Source: Nannochloropsis salina CCMP1776
Lineage: Eukaryota > Sar > Eustigmatophyceae > Eustigmatales > Monodopsidaceae
Assembly: GCA_004565275.1 (NCBI GenBank)
Contig: SDOX01000008.1
Location: 748,597 to 812,596 of the forward strand
Direction of reading: 5' to 3'
DNA: 64,000 nt
Positions 56,793 through 64,000 of the stretch are shown here, piece by piece. The position numbers and the translations under genes were made by a program. The notes below the pieces were generated by a model. That model saw only the letters and a program-made list of their open reading frames with translations, ran no database searches and was not told the origin of the DNA. Within the stretch, counting starts at the first letter, position 1. Each line of letters begins with the position of its first letter.

Positions 56793-59648
56793 ATGAATCT
56801 CACAACATTTTCCTTCCCGGTCGCGTTCTCCATAAAGACCCGCGCCATCCGACAGCCCATGTCGTCACAGGAGAAGAAGGAGACGGCAAAGTTGCTGTCG
56901 TTGTCGCCCAAAAAAATGTCCGGCTATGGCAGTACCCCTGTGGCATCTCCACGCTCGCTCACTCCTACGCCTCGCTCCAGAGAGGAAGGCGAGTTTTTCA
57001 TGGCATTGACCAAGACCACCACCACCAGTCGCATCCGTATTGCGAACCTGTGCTGTAGTATGGAAACAAAGCTGGTGAAGGAGCTGCTGAAGCCGCTGAA
57101 AGGGGTGCTGGACGTGAAGGTGTCAGAAGTCGGCCGCATTGCGATCGTCCGTCATACCGAGGCCGTCTCAGCCACGCTTCTTCTCGCAACCCTGAACGCA
57201 GCGCATTTAGGTGCCTCCCTCCAAGACGTCCACTTCAATCACCACGATGAGGATGCGGACGGCGACGAAGGTAACGACAGGGGCGGGAGAAGCCAGCGAC
57301 GCTTACGGTCTTGCGGTGACATGGTCCACCGTGACGCGGGCCCATGGACTGCCCTCCTCGTGGCCGCGGCGGGTTGGACGATCGCCATGCTCAGCTCCCA
57401 CCTTCATTGGCGACCCCTCGTGCAATACATCCTGGTTATTCCTTGTGTGCTGGTGGCTTTCTCGCCCTTGGCCTTACCCCTATTGCGGGCGGCGCAGCAT
57501 TTCCGGGTGGACGTGAACGTCTTGATGAGCTCCGCCGTTGTCGGCGCCCTGTGCCTAGGAGACCTGGCCGAGGCCCTGGGAGTGCTGTTGCTGGTGCTGA
57601 TGGCGGACAGGGTCAGGTGCGCTGCCCTCGATTATGTGGCAGCGCTCTTGGATTCAACCAGCGGACGCCTGATGCACGCGCAAGTCGCCCATGTCCTGTC
57701 GTTCGCCGCCGAAAAAGAAGGCGGGGAGCCCGGGAAGAAAGGGAAAGATCACGGCCAGGATATGGGAGGGAAAAAGCGCCGCGGGGCCGAAGGTGGCTTG
57801 CCGACGACGGACGTGCCGGTGATGGAGGTCCGGGTTGGGGACCTCGTCTTGGTACGGGCGGGGGAGCAAGCGCCCGTGGACGGCGTGGTGGTGCATGGGG
57901 AGGCGGCCATGGACGAATCGGCGTTGACGGGGGAGTGCATGCCCGTTGAGAAGAAGGCAGGGGCCCGGGTCGCGGGAGGAAGTATTTGCCAGGCTGGGGC
58001 TCTGGAAATTTCCTGCACGGCCCCCGCCTCCCATTCCAGCCTCCGGGTCATCCAGGACATGGTTCACGACATTGCCACCAGCCAAGCTCCTTCCCAAGAA
58101 ATGCTGGACCGATTTGCGGCCGTCTACACCCCCTTGGTCCTCTTCCTTTCCTTCGGCTTGGCCCTGGCACCGGAGGTCTGGGCTGTCCTACGGGGCAAGC
58201 CTGTGGCGGAAGTCGGGTGGCAGCAAGGTCTTTACCGTGGCTTGGAGCTCTTGGTCCTTGCCTGTCCATGTGCCTTGGCCATGGCCACGCCCCTCCCTTT
58301 CCTGACTACCCTGGCGGCCTCCGCGGCGCGCGCAGGGGTCTTGTTCAAAAGCGCCACCGCCTTGGAAACCTTGAGTACGGTCCAAGTCCTGGCGTGCGAC
58401 AAAACCGGTACCTTGACCGAAGGACGGTTCATGGTGAGCGGGCGTTTGACCCTGCACCGAACCGCAAAACACGACCCGGATGTAGTCCGCCTGTTGGCGG
58501 CCAGCGTGGAGAGCAACGTGGCCCATCGCTTGTCGGCGGCGGTCGTTTTGGATGCCCTGGGGTGTGTCACGGAAGCCTTTTATTCGAACAAAGAGGACGG
58601 GCCAAAGTCGGAGGGGAACCCGATGCCCAAAAAAAAACTGGCCAAAGTCTCCAAACTCCGCCACATGGAGGGGGTGGGCGTGGAGGGCGAATGCGTCCTG
58701 GAGGACTACGAGGAAAGCTTCTTGGTCACGGTCGGAAACCGGGCATTGTTGGACGATACGGATTTAGACGACCCAGAGGTACAAGCCTTCCTAGAGCGCT
58801 ACCAGGGCGAAGCCCACTTGTTCGTTTTGGTGGACGGCGTGCCCGAAATGGCCCTGAGTTTGACGGATCGAGTCCGGGCGGAGGCGCCCGCCATGCTTCG
58901 GGCCTTGGCAGACGAGTTGCAGGTGGAAACCACCCTCTTGACCGGTGACTCGGAGGGGGTAGCCAAGGTGTTGCAAGCCAAGGTGGGCCCTGACCTTCTC
59001 CCGACGGTGCTGGCGCGCCTGAAACCGAGGGACAAACTGCACTGGATTGAGGAGCGGCAACGCCAGCCCCCGCCAGTGAAGGCAGCCTTCTCGTCGTTGC
59101 GCCGTACCTCTGTCTCCAGCTACGTGACCGTATCGGCCTCGGCCACCACGGCGCCTTACCAGCGGATAGACGATGTCAACACCTTGGATGAATTGGAGGC
59201 GGCAGCACGAGCGGATAAGTCGGACAAGCGGGATCACTCGGGCACACGGGGGAAAGATGGGAAGCAGTGCATCGTGGCCATGCTGGGAGACGGTGTGAAC
59301 GACGCACCCTCCCTCCGCGCGGCCGACGTCGGACTGGCCATGGGAGAGCATGGCATGGCTCTGGCTGTCCAAGCCGCCGATGTGGTGCTGTTGTCAGACG
59401 ACTTGTCGCGGGTTCCGCAGGCCATTCGTATGTCGCATTTTGTGCGGTGGATTGTTGTGCAGAATCTGTTCCTAGCGCTTGGTTTGAAAATCTTTTTGAT
59501 GCTTGTGATATTTTCCGGGGAAGGGCGGTTGTGGGAAGCAGTTGCAAGCGACGGGTTGAGTTTAATGGCGGTGATTCTTAATGGCCTGCGGCCGTTGTAT
59601 GTAGCAGGGAAGTTTTTTGAGGACAAAGAAGAAGAAGTTGTCGTGTAA
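56793..59648 (+). CDS. P1B-type heavy-metal ATPase, Zn2+/Cd2+ class
   Basis: Single exon; ATG at 56793 gives 951 residues (alternatives 56859 and 56916). An N-terminal metal-binding HMA domain has the CCSxE motif near residue 85 (LCCSME), as in plant zinc pumps. Eight membrane segments are expected. The actuator loop has TGEC where TGES is usual. The ion site is ACPCALAMATP near 489, and the phosphorylated aspartate is in DKTGT near 535. The ATP-domain hinge is GDGVNDAPSLRAADVGLAMG near 832. The last helix has ASDGLSLMAVILNGLR, matching the Asp-Gly of Zn/Cd pumps (P1B-2). It would export zinc or cadmium across the plasma or an organelle membrane. Between the actuator and phosphorylation domains a Gly/Lys insert is present. 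Class assignment is by motif. Confidence 0.92.
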   Translation: MNLTTFSFPVAFSIKTRAIRQPMSSQEKKETAKLLSLSPKKMSGYGSTPVASPRSLTPTPRSREEGEFFMALTKTTTTSRIRIANLCCSMETKLVKELLKPLKGVLDVKVSEVGRIAIVRHTEAVSATLLLATLNAAHLGASLQDVHFNHHDEDADGDEGNDRGGRSQRRLRSCGDMVHRDAGPWTALLVAAAGWTIAMLSSHLHWRPLVQYILVIPCVLVAFSPLALPLLRAAQHFRVDVNVLMSSAVVGALCLGDLAEALGVLLLVLMADRVRCAALDYVAALLDSTSGRLMHAQVAHVLSFAAEKEGGEPGKKGKDHGQDMGGKKRRGAEGGLPTTDVPVMEVRVGDLVLVRAGEQAPVDGVVVHGEAAMDESALTGECMPVEKKAGARVAGGSICQAGALEISCTAPASHSSLRVIQDMVHDIATSQAPSQEMLDRFAAVYTPLVLFLSFGLALAPEVWAVLRGKPVAEVGWQQGLYRGLELLVLACPCALAMATPLPFLTTLAASAARAGVLFKSATALETLSTVQVLACDKTGTLTEGRFMVSGRLTLHRTAKHDPDVVRLLAASVESNVAHRLSAAVVLDALGCVTEAFYSNKEDGPKSEGNPMPKKKLAKVSKLRHMEGVGVEGECVLEDYEESFLVTVGNRALLDDTDLDDPEVQAFLERYQGEAHLFVLVDGVPEMALSLTDRVRAEAPAMLRALADELQVETTLLTGDSEGVAKVLQAKVGPDLLPTVLARLKPRDKLHWIEERQRQPPPVKAAFSSLRRTSVSSYVTVSASATTAPYQRIDDVNTLDELEAAARADKSDKRDHSGTRGKDGKQCIVAMLGDGVNDAPSLRAADVGLAMGEHGMALAVQAADVVLLSDDLSRVPQAIRMSHFVRWIVVQNLFLALGLKIFLMLVIFSGEGRLWEAVASDGLSLMAVILNGLRPLYVAGKFFEDKEEEVVV

Positions 59649-60235
59649 ATTCAGACAATTTGGAGTATGTCGCGTAGGTTCATGCCAGATTGCGGGAAAG
59701 GAAGAAAGTCACCTTTGTATGTAGGTATTTTCGTTTTAGTTCGACTCTCGTGAGTGGGATAAAGACATGGCATGCGTTCGCCTCATGTGAAACGTAAAAG
59801 ATATATTTTTTTTCAAGATGAAAAAGACACGTCTTTGTGATCAATGGCACAGCAATATGTTTTCAAAGCTCTGTACTCCTGCCTGTCGCGGACTGTAGTA
59901 CGTCACGCGTAACGGCGTACGTGCCCGTTGAACCTCCCCACTGGATTTTTCCCCGCTCCTTTTATTTCCCACGGGCTTTATTACACGATTGTATATGTTT
60001 CCTGCCATTTTTCTGATTCACACTGGGTATCATATCTGAATCCTAGGATAAATACGTTTCCCAAATTGAATCACTAGATATTACCCGCTCCTTCTTAAAT
60101 TTCCCACGTGCTTTATTACACGATTGTTTATGTTTCCTGCCACTTATCTGATTCACACTGGGGATCACATTAAAAATTTTTGATAAACACATCTCCTAAA
60201 CTAGATCACAGACAACAAGAATTGACTTGGTAACC
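59649..60235. promoter_or_regulatory. Promoter region of the SDR gene, A/T-rich
   Basis: About 590 bases between the ATPase and SDR genes. It contains a long imperfect tandem duplication (59953-60212), described separately, and ends 24 bases before the SDR start. Confidence 0.5.
59953..60212. repeat. Tandem duplication of about 130 bases upstream of SDR
   Basis: Two copies in direct orientation start CCGCTCCTT at 59953 and CCGCTCCTTCT near 60085. Each contains TTTCCCACG, GCTTTATTACACGATTGT, ATGTTTCCTGCCA, TCTGATTCACACTGGG and a final AATC/GATCA block. The second copy has several small differences and an A-rich insertion. The repeat sits in the promoter and may double regulatory sites. Confidence 0.9.
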
Positions 60236-61120
60236 ATGGCCACATTTGCCTCGACGCCGGTCACCACTGGAAAGCAAAGCAAGGCCGGTGGTGAGCGTCA
60301 ACCTGGTTTGCAGCACGAAATGGACCCTAAACCGGAAGTGATTCGCTCAAATTATGAAGGCGCTAACAAATTGGCGGGTACGGTAGCGATTATCACAGGC
60401 GCAGATAGTGGGATCGGTCGAGCTGTCGCAGTTCATTTTGCGCGCGAGGGGGCCAAAGGCATAACTATTGCCTATTTGGACGAGCACAAAGATGCCCAAG
60501 AAACAAAACGCATGGTAGAGGAAGAAGGTAGTCAAGCCATTCTTATTGCAGGAGATGTGGGGGATAATGAACACTGCAAAAGTATTGTCGAGCTGACTTT
60601 GAAAACGTTTGGCGAGCTAAGCTGCTTGGTTAACAATGCGGCAGAGCAACACATCTGCAACGACTTCTTGGATATTACGAGAAAGCAGCTCGAGTGTACA
60701 TTCCGCACAAATGTTCTGTCCTATTTCTTCATGGCCCAAGCTGCGCTGCCGCATTTAGAGGCTGGTAGCTCCATCATCAACACAACTAGCGTGACAGCTT
60801 ACAAAGGTATGCCACAGTTGATCGACTACAGCAGCACCAAGGGTGCAATCGTCTCGTTCACTCGTTCCCTTGCCATCAGTCTCGCCAATAAGGACATCAG
60901 GGTGAACGGGGTGGCGCCTGGACCGATTTGGACGCCTCTTATCCCTGCGACGTTCCCTGAGGAGGCAAAAGTGGAAAAATTCGGCAAGGAGGTGCCCATG
61001 GAACGCAGTGCTCAGCCCAGCGAGGTGGCCCCCTCTTATGTCTTCCTGGCGAGCCCTGATGGATCGTTTTTCAACGGGCAGGTCTTGCATCCCAATGGAG
61101 GGACGGTGATTAATGGCTAA
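60236..61120 (+). CDS. Short-chain dehydrogenase/reductase of the YhdF/GspB-like (glucose/ribitol dehydrogenase) group
   Basis: Single exon, ATG at 60236, 294 residues. Motifs in order are the NAD(P) loop TGADSGIGR, the strand-2 acid (YLDE), NNAAEQ, Ser before SVTAYKG, and the catalytic YSSTK near residue 198. The N-terminal extension (HEMDPKPEVI) resembles bacterial general-stress SDRs of the YhdF/GspB type. Those oxidise or reduce sugars or polyols, but the substrate here is unknown. The absence of introns and the bacterial-like length suggest transfer from bacteria; that is only a hint because other genes here are also intronless. The TTG opening at 60227 is not used. Confidence 0.9.
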   Translation: MATFASTPVTTGKQSKAGGERQPGLQHEMDPKPEVIRSNYEGANKLAGTVAIITGADSGIGRAVAVHFAREGAKGITIAYLDEHKDAQETKRMVEEEGSQAILIAGDVGDNEHCKSIVELTLKTFGELSCLVNNAAEQHICNDFLDITRKQLECTFRTNVLSYFFMAQAALPHLEAGSSIINTTSVTAYKGMPQLIDYSSTKGAIVSFTRSLAISLANKDIRVNGVAPGPIWTPLIPATFPEEAKVEKFGKEVPMERSAQPSEVAPSYVFLASPDGSFFNGQVLHPNGGTVING

Positions 61121-61827
61121 GGGGTGGCTGGGTCTAGCGAGGCTCCGATGAATTATGGAGGAGGCTATATATCTACGCTAATACGAATCATAGACAGAGA
61201 ATTTGCATTCGAAAATGGAATGAGGATGTTTATTGGGATGGGCGGACAATGACTTCACACTTAAGACGACTTAAAGACATGAAGACGTGGCATTCGAAAA
61301 TTAGAAGAGGCAATTTGTAGCGACCAACCTCACACCCAGGAAGTAACTCATGCACAAAAAACAATTTTGGCATGGCTAGGACTTCTTTCTTTGCTTGTCT
61401 GTCAACATTGATGAGAAGGGTGGCCACGGTGCATCTGAGGGTCGCGCCGGAGTGCGTCCTTGCAGTGCAAGCGTCGTCCGTATGGTTTCACCATCCCTTC
61501 TGCCACTTTATAACGGGCACAACAGCTTGAGTTCGTAATTTATTAAAATCGTAAGGAAGCGTGCGTGCCGATACAGCACCAAACGCACCGATTTTACACC
61601 ATGCACGTCCACGCAGATGCATTCTGTCCAAGTCTTCGGTCCAAGCCGTAGGCAACCGTGAAATTCGTGATTGGAAGCCGGGGTCTCTTTGCCAGCGATT
61701 CGGAAGACCGTGCGATCCACCCACTGACATGCCTGCGCGCCAAGGCATTCGCGTCAGGCACTCCAAGCCATCCCTGGGCGGCTCTCTACGGGCCCCGTCA
61801 TCGGTCTTTCTGTACAGCGCCTGTCTC
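61121..61827. other. Convergent intergenic spacer
   Basis: About 700 bases between two convergent genes. Open frames at 61230-61427 and 61488-61847 show no domains. No other feature was identified. Confidence 0.45.
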
Positions 61828-62541
61828 TTAGGCGATAAAGCGGTCATCCCCTGGATCCGGCAGCCGACATTCCTCCCGCTTTCCCAATATGCTGTACCGG
61901 TTCTCAGCTACTGTGTCGTACGCCCCGTCTCGCATCTCCTGTGGTAGAAGCAAGCGCGCAGCTCTTTCCAGCGCCCCACCCAGCAAGGGATGGGGCGCCG
62001 CCACTTCGGCAATCCGAATCGCCGCATCCGATTTAGAGAACAGGCTTTTATCAGCTTCCACCACCAGCATGGATGAAAGGTCATCCGGATCACGGCCGCA
62101 CACCTTCATGAGCGCACGGCCAAATTCGCTTTGTAGGGGAGCCACGCGGATTTTCCTGTTCACATCCAGGGCCAGTAGAGTGTCAATGCCACGGTTGCAA
62201 AACATGCAAACACCGTCAAAGAGCACGACAGGGCGCAAATCGGCTCCTGCAGTATTCACGGGGAACACCTTGTTGAACGTCTTCTGCGCCTCGTCCATGC
62301 TGGGTCTGGGGGACTCGGGCTCACTCTTTGCGCCCGTGGAGCCCGAGCCTGACGACGAGGAAGGGGCGGAAGCAGTGCTAAATCGCGCAGTGCTCCCCTG
62401 TGGTATCCACATGTGACGTGTACATCTTGAAACCAATTTGGTGCTTACTTGGGATCGAAAGACAAATGCACGCATCCCGAGTAGCTGGAACGCGGCCAAA
62501 AGGGTAAAAAAGCCACGCTTGCGAGAGGAGACCGCGGGCAT
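61828..62541 (-). CDS. DCC family (DUF393) thiol-disulfide oxidoreductase-like protein, plastid-targeted
   Basis: Single exon, ATG at 62541, 237 residues. The N-terminus is a hydrophobic leader (GFFTLLAAFQLLGMRAFVF) with an Ala/Phe junction, followed by a Ser-rich transit-like stretch (STASAPSSSSGSGSTG); both suit a red-lineage plastid precursor. The mature part is a DCC domain: VVLFDGVCMFCNRGID holds the DxxCxxC motif near residue 110, then VAPLQSEFGRAL, SDAAIRIAE, and the C-terminal ECRLPDPGD of the family. DCC proteins have a thioredoxin-like fold, but their reaction is poorly known. The initial TTG at 62556 is ignored. Confidence 0.88.
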   Translation of the reverse strand: MPAVSSRKRGFFTLLAAFQLLGMRAFVFRSQVSTKLVSRCTRHMWIPQGSTARFSTASAPSSSSGSGSTGAKSEPESPRPSMDEAQKTFNKVFPVNTAGADLRPVVLFDGVCMFCNRGIDTLLALDVNRKIRVAPLQSEFGRALMKVCGRDPDDLSSMLVVEADKSLFSKSDAAIRIAEVAAPHPLLGGALERAARLLLPQEMRDGAYDTVAENRYSILGKREECRLPDPGDDRFIA

Positions 62542-62961
62542 GAAAAAAATGAACAATTTGCCGCCGCAGGTCCTTGTAGCAGCACTTTACCACCTCGTGC
62601 TGGTCCCTTCAGCCTTCTACCTGGGCATGAGAAGTCAGTGTGAGGGCTGAGTCATAGTTTGGAGCAGCGCCGGACATGCCTACCTCTTCTCGCCAAGACC
62701 GGTCTCCCAGCGACATCACTTGCACTCCGTTTCAATACCGCACCATTCATGACACGCGCAGGCTGGGAATAGTTGACAACCGGCACAGAGTGACGCATTG
62801 AAATATGTTCCGGCATGCAACATTGGGATGCACGTACTGATTTCAGGGGATTTGTGACGATCGCTCAGAAGCTATTGCATCGCTTTGCAAACTCCTGTAA
62901 CCTGGTAGTAGATGCCAGCAGCAAAATTCATTTTTCCCCTTTTGCACCTCAGGCGAGGACG
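62542..62961. promoter_or_regulatory. Divergent promoter region
   Basis: About 420 bases between the DCC gene (minus) and the TFIP11-like gene (plus). No exon is supported. The site of transcription start cannot be defined. Confidence 0.4.
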
Positions 62962-64000
62962 ATGTCTTCTTCCGAAGACGACGATGAGGGTGGACGCATC
63001 CGTTTTACCACAGAAGGAGACTATGAGGACGGGCAGTGGATGGATGACGGAGAGTTTTATGCGCGGGGGGAGGTGAGTGTCGGTGTATCAAGGGCAGTTG
63101 GCAGACACCGGGAGGCAATCCGACAGTGAAGTTGATGGAGGAAAAAGAAAAATGGACAGGAAAGAGAGCAGAAGGCTGCCAACTCCTACGGCAAAGAGGG
63201 GTACAGGGTCGTCAGCTTTCATCGTCGGAGTTGTTGGGCTTGATATGTCCTGTGAACTCACCCTTCAATCTGTTCAGGCCCGGCGAGGAAAGCGCATGAC
63301 CAAAGAGGAAGCCATATATGGGTACGAAGACAGCGACATAGAAGACGAGGGTAGGGGGCGACGGGGGAAAAAGGTGCGTTGAAAGGAGCAAGAGGGAGGG
63401 AGGGAAGGAGGGAGGGAGGGAGGGCCCCTGTGCGCTCCCTATAACTCCGTACCCCGACGGAGTGACTCCCATGGACCAGTTTCTGACCGTTTCTACATGT
63501 CCACGTGTCTGCCCGCTCATTTTTCAGCGGAACCGGCGGGAGAGGGAGCAAGACGCCCCCCTGCGTCCCGTGTCTTTTGTGGCGAGGCGACGGCCAGAGG
63601 AGGAGGGGAAGGAGGGCGGGAAGGAGGGCGGGAAGGAGGGCGGGAGGGAGGGATGGGGACAGGGGGGGCACCGCGTGGGGGCCTGGGCTTCGTAGGGAAG
63701 AGAGAGGACGAGGAAAAGGATGATGGATATGGAGGGCGGGCCGGGTTGGGGTCCGGAGGGCGGGGGGGAGGGAAGGAGGAAGGAGGGGAAGGTACGGGGG
63801 ACGTGAAGGGGAAATTCCAGGGCTTGCTCCAAGCAGGAGGCGTGCGGGTAGGAGGAGGAGGAGGAGGAGAAGGAAGGGGGGCGAGGAGGAGGGGGGGGGA
63901 GGAGGGGGGGGGAGGAGGAGGGAAGGGGGGGGGCGGGTCAGGACGTTTTCCGCGGTATGTTGGAAGCGGCGGAGAAACAGGTCAGGCAGGCGGAGGGACC
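62962..64000 (+). CDS. TFIP11: TFIP11/NTR1-like spliceosome disassembly factor (5' part, continues past window)
   Basis: Partial gene. Exons are 62962-63072, 63278-63373 and 63529 onward, joined by GTGAGT/TTCAG and GTGCGT/TTCAG. The first exon is acidic (SSSEDDDEGGRIRF...). The second contains KRMTKEEAIYGYEDSD, matching the KEEAIYG motif of the TFIP11 N-terminal region, and the third APLRPVSFV. TFIP11 (yeast Ntr1) releases the intron lariat spliceosome with Prp43. After 63600 there are three tandem GGGCGGGAAGGA-like repeats. The frame past them (GLGFVGKREDEEKDDGYGG) differs from the frame entering, so either an indel or an error lies in the repeats. A G-patch is not reached before the window ends. 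Confidence 0.68.
63600..63655. repeat. GGAGGGCGGGAA minisatellite
   Basis: Three direct copies of about twelve bases inside the third exon of the TFIP11-like gene, where the reading frame appears to change. The repeat is prone to copy-number errors. Confidence 0.8.
63840..63945. repeat. G/A-rich low-complexity tract
   Basis: Runs of GGAGGA and G-tracts of up to about nine bases at the window end. Coding status is unclear; it may be a disordered Gly/Arg/Glu segment of the TFIP11-like protein. Confidence 0.7.

Noticed and set aside
56648-56911. Minus-strand frame encoding MARVFMENATGKENVVRFI...
   Set aside because: It looks protein-like, but it opens on TTG, lies over the 5' end of the metal ATPase, and no splice partner or family was found.
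59735-59765. GTTCGACTC resembling a tRNA T-loop
   Set aside because: No matching acceptor stem, D-arm or anticodon arm could be placed around it.

Overview
This window is eukaryotic nuclear DNA from a photosynthetic stramenopile, most likely a eustigmatophyte alga of the Nannochloropsis/Microchloropsis type. The organism call is inference. It rests on compact genes with a few short GT-AG introns, plant-type plastid genes (an HCF173-like protein and a DUF1997 protein), and four predicted precursors whose hydrophobic leader ends in Ala before a Phe. That Ala/Phe junction is the plastid-entry signature of red-lineage secondary plastids. Most gene models below were assembled by hand from GT-AG junctions with matching phase, so they are predictions. 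I saw no tRNA, rRNA, CRISPR array or transposase gene.

Layout, first half (1-32.7 kb): a DOT1-like methyltransferase with a leader (+); a TMEM184/OST-alpha transporter (-); a Zn(II)2Cys6 transcription factor with a PAS-like region (+); a SET protein with a C-terminal MYND finger (+); an HCF173-like SDR/CIA30 protein (+); a SMYD-type SET/MYND protein (-); a GPR107/108-type seven-helix protein (+); uracil phosphoribosyltransferase (-); a BAHD acyltransferase (+); a 1657-residue Mut7-type exonuclease that also carries YbaK-like and Mut7-C domains (-); a small secreted protein (-); and a protein with an AP2-like domain (-).

Layout, second half (32.7-64 kb): proteasome ATPase RPT3 in ten exons (+); an AGC protein kinase (-); a PITH-domain protein (+); a DUF1997 plastid protein with a frameshift and a decayed extra exon (-); a small membrane protein (-); an SR/Tudor splicing-type protein (+); NF-YC (-); a very charged hypothetical protein (+); the FG nucleoporin NSP1/NUP62 (-); a four-helix membrane protein (+); a P1B-type Zn/Cd-transporting ATPase (+); a bacterial-like SDR behind a duplicated promoter segment (+); a DCC-family thiol oxidoreductase (-); and the 5' end of a TFIP11-like spliceosome factor (+).

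There is no operon-like grouping. Genes mostly alternate in strand, and many are divergent pairs sharing about 0.4-1 kb. Introns commonly end in long C/T-rich tracts with CCCT runs, so the strand carrying the tract often shows gene direction. The most interesting objects are the Zn(II)2Cys6-PAS regulator, the three-domain Mut7 fusion, the partly decayed DUF1997 locus, the SET gene lacking its Asn-His motif, and the tandem promoter duplication before the SDR.
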